DNA of 8,291 nt from Muribaculaceae bacterium (GCA_017962285.1 JAGCVR010000013.1:1-8291), one strand, 5' to 3'; shown: positions 1 to 7,203, counted from the stretch's first letter. Numbers and translations are program-made. The notes: generated by a model from the letters alone, not told the origin.

Positions 1-1518
1 ATGGACGACATCACCGATCTGGAACGGGAGACAATCGACAAGATTATAGCCAAGATCAAGAGCGACCCCGAGACCGACGAGGTGAAGCTGACCGAGCTTA
101 ACCTGTGGAAGAAAATACGCAGCAAGACATTGATGGGCCGCCGTACCGGCGTGGGCACCACAGGCGAAGGCGACATGATTGCCGCAATGGGTCTGCGTTA
201 CGGAACCGACGATGCCACGGAGTTCTCGGTTAATGTTCACCGCACTCTTGCGCTCGCTGCCTACGGCGCATCGGTTCAGATGGCAAAGGAACGTGGTGCT
301 TTCAGTATCTTCAGTGCCGCTCGCGAGAGAAACAATCCTTTCATCAAACGCATCAAGGAAGCCGATCCGCAGCTCTATAAAGACATGGTGGAATACGGCC
401 GCCGCAACATTGCTTGTCTCACCATTGCCCCCACTGGCACCACAAGTCTGCTCACCCAGACGTCGTCGGGAATTGAACCGGTGTTCATGCCCGTGTATAA
501 GCGTCGCCGCAAAGTGAATCCGAGCGACAAGGACGTTCATGTGGACTTTGTTGACGAAAGCGGCGACTCGTTCGAAGAGTATATCGTTTATCACCACAAG
601 TTCATGACGTGGATGAAGATCAACGGGATTGAAGTGCGCAACGACTACACCCAGGAACAAATCGACGAACTGGTGGCCCGTTCTCCTTATTATAAAGCCA
701 CATCCAACGACGTGGACTGGGTGAACAAGGTGAAAATGCAGGGCGACGTACAGAAATGGGTTGACCACTCAATCAGCGTAACCATCAATCTTCCCAATGA
801 CATAAGCGAGGAGATGGTGAACAAGCTCTATGTCACTGCCTGGCAAAGCGGATGCAAGGGCTGCACCGTCTATCGCGACGGCTCGCGCGCCGGTGTGCTC
901 GTGTCGTTGTCGAAAGACAAGAAAAAGGAAGAAAAGAAAGAGGCTCCCAAATATATGGCGGAAGAAGGACATATCCTAAAACGCCCCATCGAACTCGAAG
1001 CCGATGTGGTCCGCTTCCAGAACAACAAAGAGAAATGGATCGCTTTCATTGGGCTTATCGACGGCCGTCCATACGAAATCTTCACCGGTATTGCCGATGA
1101 CGAAGAAGGTATATTCTGCCCCAAGTCGGTAAACAAAGGAAAAATCATAAAGGCCGTTGACGAGAACGGCAACAAGCGCTACGACTTCCAATTCATAAAT
1201 AAACGCGGCTTCAAGACCACTATCGAAGGTCTGAGCGAGAAATTCAACCCTGAATTCTGGAACTACGCCAAGCTCATTTCCGGAGTGCTGCGCTATGGAA
1301 TGCCCATAGAGCAAGTACTGAAACTGGTAAGCAGTCTGGAACTCGACAACCAGTCGATCAACACATGGAAAATGGGTGTGGAACGCGCACTGAAGAAATA
1401 TCTGCCTAACGGCACTCAGGCAAAAGGGCAGAAGTGCCCCAACTGTGGAGAGGAAACCCTCGTGTATCAGGAAGGGTGCCTTATCTGCACAAACTGCGGC
1501 ACGTCGCGTTGCGGATAA
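1..1518 (+). CDS. nrdJ: Class II (adenosylcobalamin-dependent) ribonucleotide reductase, C-terminal part
   Basis: Cytosolic enzyme that reduces ribonucleotides to deoxyribonucleotides by cobalamin-generated thiyl-radical chemistry. The 505 visible residues contain family motifs: RRTGVG at 47-52, the phosphate-binding-type loop APTGTTS at 143-149 followed by SSGIEP at 155-160, and CKGCTVYRDGSR at 285-296. A Lys/Glu-rich linker (about 305-317) leads into a C-terminal region (about 320-465) resembling the TSCPD-type extension of bacterial NrdJ. The end is Cys-rich, with C479, C482, C493, C496, C499 and C504, which fits a zinc ribbon and/or the redox pair that re-reduces the active site. Family members are usually about 800 residues or more, and the catalytic Cys/Glu (NPCxE-like) segment is absent, so the gene almost certainly begins upstream; the ATG at base 1 is probably an internal Met. 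The stop is TAA at 1516-1518, followed by two hairpins. Family assignment is firm; the true start is unknown. Confidence 0.93.
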   Translation: MDDITDLERETIDKIIAKIKSDPETDEVKLTELNLWKKIRSKTLMGRRTGVGTTGEGDMIAAMGLRYGTDDATEFSVNVHRTLALAAYGASVQMAKERGAFSIFSAARERNNPFIKRIKEADPQLYKDMVEYGRRNIACLTIAPTGTTSLLTQTSSGIEPVFMPVYKRRRKVNPSDKDVHVDFVDESGDSFEEYIVYHHKFMTWMKINGIEVRNDYTQEQIDELVARSPYYKATSNDVDWVNKVKMQGDVQKWVDHSISVTINLPNDISEEMVNKLYVTAWQSGCKGCTVYRDGSRAGVLVSLSKDKKKEEKKEAPKYMAEEGHILKRPIELEADVVRFQNNKEKWIAFIGLIDGRPYEIFTGIADDEEGIFCPKSVNKGKIIKAVDENGNKRYDFQFINKRGFKTTIEGLSEKFNPEFWNYAKLISGVLRYGMPIEQVLKLVSSLELDNQSINTWKMGVERALKKYLPNGTQAKGQKCPNCGEETLVYQEGCLICTNCGTSRCG

Positions 1519-1524
1519 TCAACT

Positions 1525-1550
1525 CCCAATCGGCCTGATGACCGATTGGG
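1525..1550. terminator. Perfect 9-bp hairpin after nrdJ
   Basis: CCCAATCGG (1525-1533) and CCGATTGGG (1542-1550) form a perfect 9-bp stem with an 8-nt loop, starting 7 nt after the nrdJ stop codon. No T-tract follows on either strand, so it is not a classical intrinsic terminator. It may stabilise the 3' end of the mRNA or act together with the second hairpin downstream. Confidence 0.5.
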
Positions 1551-1580
1551 ACCAAATACTATGAATGTTTCAAATGAATT

Positions 1581-1620
1581 TATGAGGGCACCCGTTATAG
1601 TGGTGCCCTCATAATATATA
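1581..1620. terminator. Perfect 12-bp hairpin, probable bidirectional terminator
   Basis: TATGAGGGCACC (1581-1592) and GGTGCCCTCATA (1602-1613) form a perfect 12-bp stem with a 9-nt loop. An AT-only stretch follows on the + strand, and the complementary strand is also AT-rich beyond the stem, though neither side has a clean run of T. Its place between the converging ends of nrdJ and the GH92 gene suits termination in both directions. Confidence 0.68.
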
Positions 1621-1655
1621 TAGATAATGTCCTAAGCACATTGCACAGAACCGGC

Positions 1656-3833
1656 TCAACGCTTTGTCATGGTGAAGGTGAGGGTACCGCCCGCCATGAT
1701 TTGCTCATAAGTGATAGTGTTGCCGGTAAGAGGATTACCGTTGAGCGAAACCGACTTCACATATTTGTTTTTCTTTGAAAGATTCTTCGCAATAACAGTA
1801 AACTGCTTTCCGTTAGGCAGATTCATGGTGATCTGCGGGATTTGCGACGCGCCTATCACATATTCTCCTGCAACAGGGTTCACCGGATAGAACCCCATGG
1901 CACTGAAAATGTACCAAGCCGACATTTGTCCGCAGTCGTCGTTGCCGCAGAGTCCGTCGGGACGGGGGCTGTAGAAGCGGTCGAAGATCTCGCGTATCAG
2001 CTCGGCTGTCCGCCACGGTTTTCCCGCCATGGTAAAGAGATAAGCCACATGATGGCTCGGTTCGTTGCCATGTGCATACTGCCCGATAAGACCTGTAACG
2101 TCGTGCAGCACTCCTGTTTCATCAGAGCTGACGCTGAGCGAGAACAGCGAATCGAGACGTGCGGTGAACGGCTCATTTCCTCCCATGAGAGAAATCAGTC
2201 CGGGAATATCCTGAAGCACATGCCATGTGTATTGCCAGGCATTTCCCTCTGTGTAGTCGCCTCCCGAAGATGATGCGTGAGAAAGAGCGAATTTGCTGAA
2301 GGGTTCGCGCCAGTGCCCCTGCGAATCCTTGGGACGCATAAGACCTGTCTCGGGGTCATAGAGATTCTTGTAGTACCCCGACCGTTTCATGAAGAACTCA
2401 GCATCTTCCTTCCGTCCGAGTTTCTGTGCAAGAAGGGCGGCGCAATAGTCGTCATAGCCCGACTCAAGAGTGCGCGACACGGATTCCATATTAATAATGT
2501 CGAACGGATAATACCCGTAGCGGTCGTAGGTGTCCCAGTCGCTGTTCAGGTGATTCTCCGTCAGGCTTCGCCTGATTTCCCGATACGCCTCCTCCGCATT
2601 GATGTTGTGGAATCCCCTGAGCACGGCATCCACAATCACCGGCACGGCATGGTTGCCTATCATGCAGTAGTTTTCCCGTCCCCACAGAGCCCAGATGGGC
2701 AGAAAGCCCTGTGCCTCGCTGTGACTTATCATGGAATTTACAATGTCCGACACAAGATTAGGGTGAATGAGCGTGAGCAGTGGCTGTGCGGCACGGAAAG
2801 TGTCCCACAGCGACAATGTGGAATACTGTCTCATGCCCGGTGCCGATGTCACGTTGTCGTCGGCAGCACGGAAATCACCGTTCACGTCACTGTAGATGTT
2901 GGGCTGGAAAAACAGATGATAGAGCGATGTGTAGAAGTTCTGTTTCTGCTCATTCGTTCCTTTTAAGTCGAACAGGTTCATCAACGCGCTCCATTTTTCC
3001 CTGTTCTCACTCAGCACACTGTCGAAATCCCAGTCGGGCATGTCAACCGCAATGTTCTGGAGCGCGTTCCTCTCACGCACGCTGCTTAAAGCCACTTTTG
3101 CGCTGAGCACGTCACCGGTTCCCATGTTGAAGCGATACACAATCCGCGGAGCGCGGTGCTGCGGATGCGATGGCAAGGTGTCGGCGCTGATGATGGGGGA
3201 GCTGAACACTATGGCGAAATAGAGACGGCGGGTGACCCACATCTGGATTTTCTCATAGCCCACGATGGTCTGGTCGTCGATCTGACGAATCTCAAAGTCC
3301 CTGATCCGCGCGTGCATGCTCGGTTCGGTGAAGCTCTGACCTGTCTGAAAATCAATCATAACACCGGCGTCGGGCGCAAGGAATTCATAACGGTGCAGAG
3401 CCACATGAGCAGAACAGGTCATATCCACCTTAACTTTGTTTTCATCGAGCGTTACGCCATAATAACCGGGCGACGCCTTTTCGGTCGCTTTGCTGAATGA
3501 ACTGGAGAAATCATCCCTCCGGGCGGCTCCGCAAAACGGCATCATCAGCAGGTCGCCGAGGTCGGAGCAGCCGGTTCCGCTGAGTTTGGTCTGTGTGAAT
3601 CCCAGAATCCTATGGTCATCGTAGTTGTAGCCGCAAGTGTATTTCCAGTTGAAATTACCGGTCTGCGGCCCTGGTTGTACCATTCCCATGGGATATGCTG
3701 CGGCTGGGGTAGTGTGTCCAGTGGCTGAAGTACCAATGAAAACGTTCACAAAGTCGATGTTTTCCTTCGCGCTTGCGCTTAAAGAGACAAGCAATGAGGC
3801 AATGCAGATAGCTAAACGAGAAAAATGTTTCAT
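1656..3833 (-). CDS. Exported GH92 family alpha-mannosidase
   Basis: Predicted calcium-dependent exo-alpha-mannosidase of glycoside hydrolase family 92, which trims mannose from high-mannose glycans; likely periplasmic or surface-exposed. The 725-residue length is normal for the family. Residues 1-22 form a signal peptide (hydrophobic core, ASA cleavage site before K23), with no lipobox. The N-terminal domain has TGHTTPAAAYPMGMVQPGP (38-56) and LSGTGCSDLGD (84-94). The catalytic domain has WDTFRAAQPL, CMIGNHA, TEGNAWQYTW with E529 as the likely general acid, and GNDDCGQMSAWY with D632/D633 at the expected general-base site. The start at 3833 is preferred over an in-frame ATG 17 codons upstream, because it begins the signal peptide and the longer start would lie inside the promoter. 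No SusC/SusD or other carbohydrate gene is visible nearby. Linkage preference (1,2/1,3/1,4/1,6) cannot be read from sequence alone. Confidence 0.95.
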   Translation of the reverse strand: MKHFSRLAICIASLLVSLSASAKENIDFVNVFIGTSATGHTTPAAAYPMGMVQPGPQTGNFNWKYTCGYNYDDHRILGFTQTKLSGTGCSDLGDLLMMPFCGAARRDDFSSSFSKATEKASPGYYGVTLDENKVKVDMTCSAHVALHRYEFLAPDAGVMIDFQTGQSFTEPSMHARIRDFEIRQIDDQTIVGYEKIQMWVTRRLYFAIVFSSPIISADTLPSHPQHRAPRIVYRFNMGTGDVLSAKVALSSVRERNALQNIAVDMPDWDFDSVLSENREKWSALMNLFDLKGTNEQKQNFYTSLYHLFFQPNIYSDVNGDFRAADDNVTSAPGMRQYSTLSLWDTFRAAQPLLTLIHPNLVSDIVNSMISHSEAQGFLPIWALWGRENYCMIGNHAVPVIVDAVLRGFHNINAEEAYREIRRSLTENHLNSDWDTYDRYGYYPFDIINMESVSRTLESGYDDYCAALLAQKLGRKEDAEFFMKRSGYYKNLYDPETGLMRPKDSQGHWREPFSKFALSHASSSGGDYTEGNAWQYTWHVLQDIPGLISLMGGNEPFTARLDSLFSLSVSSDETGVLHDVTGLIGQYAHGNEPSHHVAYLFTMAGKPWRTAELIREIFDRFYSPRPDGLCGNDDCGQMSAWYIFSAMGFYPVNPVAGEYVIGASQIPQITMNLPNGKQFTVIAKNLSKKNKYVKSVSLNGNPLTGNTITYEQIMAGGTLTFTMTKR

Positions 3834-3853
3834 GATTTCGGAATTTATTATGA

Positions 3854-3885
3854 CAAAAATAAACAAAAACTTGATTATTGGCAAA
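3854..3885 (-). promoter_or_regulatory. Bacteroidota-type promoter for the GH92 gene
   Basis: On the minus strand, TTTG (3885-3882) is followed after exactly 20 nt by TATTTTTG (3861-3854). This matches the Bacteroidota primary sigma factor pattern (-33 TTTG, -7 TAnnTTTG). Transcription would begin near 3850, giving a leader of only about 15-20 nt before the ATG at 3833. The position rules against the upstream in-frame ATG at 3884, which falls in the -33 element. Confidence 0.7.
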
Positions 3886-4012
3886 CTATTTTCAATGATT
3901 CACTGAATGAGGGAATTAAACAATTTGTGAAAAGAACTGCATCATTAATCTTTTTTAAGAAAAAATGGCGCAGTAAAAGCTAAAACATAGTGTTTCAATG
4001 AAAAAAGTTTTG

Positions 4013-4020
4013 TAAATTTG
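4013..4020 (+). promoter_or_regulatory. Candidate -7 element for the low-complexity gene
   Basis: TAAATTTG matches the Bacteroidota -7 consensus TAnnTTTG. There is no clear TTTG at the proper distance upstream, only TGTTTC around 3991-3996, so the match is weaker than for the other two promoters in this window. If used, it leaves a 5' leader of about 125 nt before the ATG at 4152. Confidence 0.42.
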
Positions 4021-4151
4021 CTGAAATTGGTGAAAAAGGACATGATTTTAATGCCATGCGGACAACATGCTCCCGTTTCATTTAAACTTTTTTGAACGAC
4101 AGAAGTCTAAAAGGAAAAAATGGATTATTAACAATTAAAACGATAAAAGCA

Positions 4152-5447
4152 ATGAAAACGAAATTATTAACACTGGTTTGGACGTTGTTCTTGAGCGTTG
4201 GAATTTCGGCAACTGCTCAGGACTATGATGACATTTACTATGATTCATCATCGTCGAAAAACAAAAATGAGAAAACAGTTACCACAAAAACCACGACCAT
4301 TGTTAGTAAACCGGTTTACAACGTTACCACAGTCACTACGACGAGTAACATTGAAAACGGCAGAGACATCGACGAATACAACCGTCGTGGAGAAAAGTAC
4401 GAGAAGTTCTACTACGATGAGAACGACACTACCTACGAGGATAATTCGGTGTTCTCGAACACGGAGAAGATTGAACGTTTCGAGAATCCTACCATAATAA
4501 TCACGTCGAACGACCCGGAACTCCTGGAGCTTTACTACAGCGAGACTCCCACTGTGAATCTTATTGTTGGCTCCACTTGGGGACCAAGCATCGGCTGGGG
4601 TTGGTCTTCGTTCTACGATCCCTGGTACTACGATTATCGTTTCTACCGTCCATGGTACAGAACCGGTTGGTACAGCTGGTACAGCCCCTGGTACGATTAT
4701 GGTTGGGGTTGGCGCTGGTACTCGCCCTGGCACTATAGCCACCACTGGTCGTGGGGCTGGGGAGGCTACTACGGCGGTTGGCGCCACCACGGCGGATGGG
4801 GATACCATCATGGCGGATGGGGTGGTCGCCACGGCGGATGGACAGCCGGTCATGGCGGACACAGAGGCAACTATGGTAGCACAAACTATCGTCGTCCAGG
4901 ACGCAGCGGCGGCTACACAGGCTTAGGAGGCGGCCACAGTGACAACGGACGCAGCATCGGAGGAACTTCGCTCGGCAGAAGACCGTCGTCTATCGGTTCC
5001 GTTAGCGGAAGCCGCAATAACGGCAGCATTTCCACAAGCCGCAATCACAGAGGTACAGGAATAGCACGCAATGACGGCAACACCGGCAGCACTGTCAACC
5101 GCGGCAGCGGCATGACCACGTCGCGTGGCAACAGCCGCACAAGCGTTGGCAACATGGGTACGCTCAACAGCCGTCAGTCAGGAATTGGCAGCAGCCGTTC
5201 GTCGCAAAGTTCGGGTTCAATCTCAACTAGCCGCAGCAGCCATTCTTCAAGTGGCACCTATCGCACTCCGAGCAGTGGTAGCTACAGTGGCAGTCGCAGT
5301 GGCGGATACTCCAGCAGCCGCAGCTCAGGCAGCTACAGCAGCGGTCGCAGCAGTGGCGGCAGTTACTCCGGCGGACACAGTTCGGGAGGTGGTTTCTCCG
5401 GTGGCCGCAGCAGTGGCGGAGGAGGCGGTGGCGGTCGTCGCCATTAA
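4152..5447 (+). CDS. Exported low-complexity protein, Trp/Gly/His- and Ser/Gly/Arg-rich
   Basis: Function unknown. The 431-residue product starts with a signal peptide (1-22, cleavage after ATA before Q23). Parts in order: a Tyr/Asp- and Thr-rich segment (23-139) with DIDEYNRRGEKYEKFYYDEN; an aromatic segment (about 140-240) with 19 Trp between W143 and W230, repeated PWY motifs and HGGW units at 213-216, 220-223 and 227-230; and a Ser/Gly/Arg/Asn-rich tail (240-431) ending in poly-Gly and RRH. No enzymatic motif, lipobox or membrane segment is visible after the signal, and the mature part has no Cys. The frame also opens further upstream at a TTG (4092), but the ATG at 4152 begins the signal peptide and is preferred. 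The gene lies 68 bp upstream of an outer-membrane barrel gene with no terminator between, suggesting co-transcription and an envelope role. Surface, matrix or metal-binding roles are possible but unproven. Confidence 0.85.
   Translation: MKTKLLTLVWTLFLSVGISATAQDYDDIYYDSSSSKNKNEKTVTTKTTTIVSKPVYNVTTVTTTSNIENGRDIDEYNRRGEKYEKFYYDENDTTYEDNSVFSNTEKIERFENPTIIITSNDPELLELYYSETPTVNLIVGSTWGPSIGWGWSSFYDPWYYDYRFYRPWYRTGWYSWYSPWYDYGWGWRWYSPWHYSHHWSWGWGGYYGGWRHHGGWGYHHGGWGGRHGGWTAGHGGHRGNYGSTNYRRPGRSGGYTGLGGGHSDNGRSIGGTSLGRRPSSIGSVSGSRNNGSISTSRNHRGTGIARNDGNTGSTVNRGSGMTTSRGNSRTSVGNMGTLNSRQSGIGSSRSSQSSGSISTSRSSHSSSGTYRTPSSGSYSGSRSGGYSSSRSSGSYSSGRSSGGSYSGGHSSGGGFSGGRSSGGGGGGGRRH
4788..4862 (+). repeat. 21-bp in-frame tandem repeat encoding HGGW units
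   Basis: Units begin at 4788, 4809, 4830 and 4851, exactly 21 bp apart. The first three open with CAYGGCGGATGG (His-Gly-Gly-Trp) and the fourth with CATGGCGGACAC (His-Gly-Gly-His); the last nine bases of each unit vary. The repeat encodes residues 213-237 of the low-complexity protein. Expansion by slippage or recombination is the likely origin. Confidence 0.8.
5200..5444 (+). repeat. Low-complexity Ser/Gly/Arg coding repeats
   Basis: The C-terminal coding segment is made of degenerate repeats of AGC/AGT/GGC/CGC codons, giving SSRSSGSYSSG- and SSGGSYSGGHSS-like units and a final run of seven Gly before RRH. Unit length is irregular (about 8-12 residues), so this is compositional bias with local duplication rather than a clean array. 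It is likely disordered and prone to length variation between strains. Confidence 0.65.
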
Positions 5448-5515
5448 TCCCGGCAAAGCTTAAAGCAACGGTTTAAATAATTGAATACAAACAAAACATT
5501 ATAAGTAGTTTAGAA

Positions 5516-7123
5516 ATGAAAAGGATTTTAACAGCGCTGATATGTGCAATACCTCTGATGGCATTCGGTCAGTACACTTTCGATGCCCTTCAGTATTCGA
5601 GCAATGAGTTGCGAGGCACGTCGAGATTCATATCGATGGGAGGTGCATTCACCGCACTTGGCGGAGACATCTCCACACTTAGCCAGAATCCAGGCGGACT
5701 GGGAGTGTACCGCAGTTCCGACGTGGGTATCACCGTAAGTCTCGACAACAGACGTTCAAAACCCGACGGTGCCGACTCTTACAGCCAGACCAAGTTTTTC
5801 CTCAACAATGTGGGATATGTGGGTTCGCTGAAAGTGGATTCAGAGGTTCTCAAATACCTTAACTGGGGCTTCAGCTATGGCCGTGCCAATTCGTTCCATC
5901 GCCGCTATATGGGTTCAATGAACAACATTTCATCAACAATGACCAACTTCATGGCCGACCTCGCGACAAAAGAGCGCATTGAACCATCATCGCTCTATAT
6001 GAATTCTGAGTTCGACAGCCGTCCATTTGAGAATACAAGCTACGCGTTCAACGTCCTTGCCTACAACAACGGCATGATATTGCCGGTGGGCGGTACCAAT
6101 TATCAGGGCTTAGGTCTTGACGGCACCACAGGGTATGCCGAGTATGAAGTTGACGAATGGGGCGAGACCGATGAATACAACATCGACCTTGGTGGAAACA
6201 TCTCCGACATGCTCTACTGGGGTTTGGGTTTCGGACTCACCACTCTCGACTATAAATACTACAACTACTATGGTGAGGACCTGCAAAACACCGAAGTGCT
6301 GGACAATCCCAGCAACACCGCGACGATAGTCAACGGCAATGCCAACTTCGGTTTGGTGAACAATTCACGTACCAAGGGTAACGGATACAACTTCAAGATG
6401 GGCATCATCTTCAAGCCAGTGAATGCGCTTCGCATTGGTGCTGCGTTCCACACGCCCACATTCTATGAGCTGACCGACTACTTCGACGCGAACATGAGTG
6501 CCGAGACCTATGGCGACGATGTTCAGGACGGTAGCTACAAGACACAGTTCGGCTCGCCATATCAGGAGTACCGTTACAGGATCAAGACTCCGTGGCGTTT
6601 CATGGGCGGATTGGCGGTAGTTGTGGGTAACAACGGTATCATCAGCGCCGATTACGAGTATGTTGACAACAAGTCGATTAAAATCTGCAGCGTGGATGGT
6701 CGCGTGTATCCTGGTTCTGAAGAAGAAATGAAGACATATCTGAAACCGACTCACATCTTCCGCGTCGGAGCCGAGTATCGCGTAACAAACAACTTGAGCC
6801 TGCGACTGGGTTATCAGCACCAGACCTCACAGGTTGAAAAGTGCGTGGAAAATGCCAACGAGTTTGTGGTAACTTCGGGTTACAACCCATCGTATAAGTT
6901 CGACAATAGCAACGACTACTTCAGCGGCGGATTAGGGTATCGCTACAAGAGTTTCTATCTCGATCTCGCTTACCTGCACCGCACCCGCAACAGCGAATAC
7001 CACGCATTCTCTCCCATTGAATATACGGATGGGGCAGGGCGTACCGCAATAGACCCGGGTCTCTTTACCGGAGTAAAAGACAACTACAACAGCGTTTCCC
7101 TCACCTTAGGATTCCGCTTCTGA
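5516..7123 (+). CDS. FadL/OmpP1-family outer-membrane beta-barrel protein
   Basis: Predicted outer-membrane channel of the FadL/OmpP1/TodX group, whose members pass hydrophobic compounds across the outer membrane; Bacteroidales homologues are sometimes labelled hemin receptor on weak grounds. The product has 535 residues. A signal peptide (1-18, cleavage after AFG before Q19) leads into RFISMGGAFTALGGDISTLSQNPGGLG (37-63), which corresponds to the conserved FadL N-terminal plug segment with its NPxGL motif. The rest alternates aromatic and polar residues in strand-like stretches, such as MLYWGLGFGLTTLDY and the closing SVSLTLGFRF, which ends in the C-terminal Phe typical of barrel insertion signals. 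The ATG has an A/T-rich upstream region without Shine-Dalgarno, normal for this phylum. It is probably the second gene of an operon with the low-complexity gene, and an intrinsic terminator follows 30 nt after the stop. The substrate cannot be inferred. Confidence 0.9.
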   Translation: MKRILTALICAIPLMAFGQYTFDALQYSSNELRGTSRFISMGGAFTALGGDISTLSQNPGGLGVYRSSDVGITVSLDNRRSKPDGADSYSQTKFFLNNVGYVGSLKVDSEVLKYLNWGFSYGRANSFHRRYMGSMNNISSTMTNFMADLATKERIEPSSLYMNSEFDSRPFENTSYAFNVLAYNNGMILPVGGTNYQGLGLDGTTGYAEYEVDEWGETDEYNIDLGGNISDMLYWGLGFGLTTLDYKYYNYYGEDLQNTEVLDNPSNTATIVNGNANFGLVNNSRTKGNGYNFKMGIIFKPVNALRIGAAFHTPTFYELTDYFDANMSAETYGDDVQDGSYKTQFGSPYQEYRYRIKTPWRFMGGLAVVVGNNGIISADYEYVDNKSIKICSVDGRVYPGSEEEMKTYLKPTHIFRVGAEYRVTNNLSLRLGYQHQTSQVEKCVENANEFVVTSGYNPSYKFDNSNDYFSGGLGYRYKSFYLDLAYLHRTRNSEYHAFSPIEYTDGAGRTAIDPGLFTGVKDNYNSVSLTLGFRF

Positions 7124-7153
7124 TTCAGAAACGTTTTAATAAGTTAATAATTG

Positions 7154-7192
7154 GCGGCAATTCCATCTATCTAATGGAGTTGCCGCTTTTTT
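7154..7192 (+). terminator. Intrinsic terminator after the OmpP1-family gene
   Basis: GCGGCAATTCCAT (7154-7166) pairs with ATGGAGTTGCCGC (7174-7186) over 13 positions with one G-U pair. The loop is 7 nt, and six T follow directly (7187-7192). This is the clearest Rho-independent terminator in the window and closes the two-gene unit. Confidence 0.92.
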
Positions 7193-7203
7193 AGCATCCG
7201 ATG

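Larger units (their letters stand above)
3834..4151. other. AT-rich divergent intergenic region
   Basis: This 318-bp spacer separates the divergent GH92 gene and the low-complexity protein gene. It is strongly AT-rich and carries outward-facing promoter matches on both strands, annotated separately. The centre (about 3890-4000) has A and T runs but no convincing hairpin, RNA gene or operator. The leader of the + strand gene (about 4025-4151) contains only a very short ORF (4042-4095, 17 codons), which I do not call as a gene. Confidence 0.7.

Noticed and set aside
2277..2966. 229-residue ORF on the + strand inside the GH92 gene
   Set aside because: Antisense shadow of a well-supported GH92 coding frame; no recognisable motif or promoter.
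3945..3967. A/T run with inverted symmetry (CTTTTTTAAGAAAAAA) as a terminator
   Set aside because: The stem would be A-T only with a minimal loop, and no gene ends nearby; it is simply AT-rich promoter DNA.
4042..4095. A 17-codon ORF in the leader of the low-complexity gene, a possible leader peptide
   Set aside because: Very short, with no Shine-Dalgarno, regulatory codon run or attenuator-like hairpin after it; chance ORFs of this size are common.
4092..4151. Upstream TTG start adding 20 residues to the low-complexity protein
   Set aside because: The added residues precede a normal signal peptide that starts at the ATG 4152; a TTG start is unlikely here.
4248..4862. 204-residue minus-strand ORF opposite the low-complexity gene
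   Set aside because: A Pro/Val/Ala-rich product caused by reverse reading of repetitive codons; the + strand frame has a signal peptide and operon context.
4788..4862. CRISPR-like array
   Set aside because: Units are contiguous, in-frame and coding, with no spacers between repeats.
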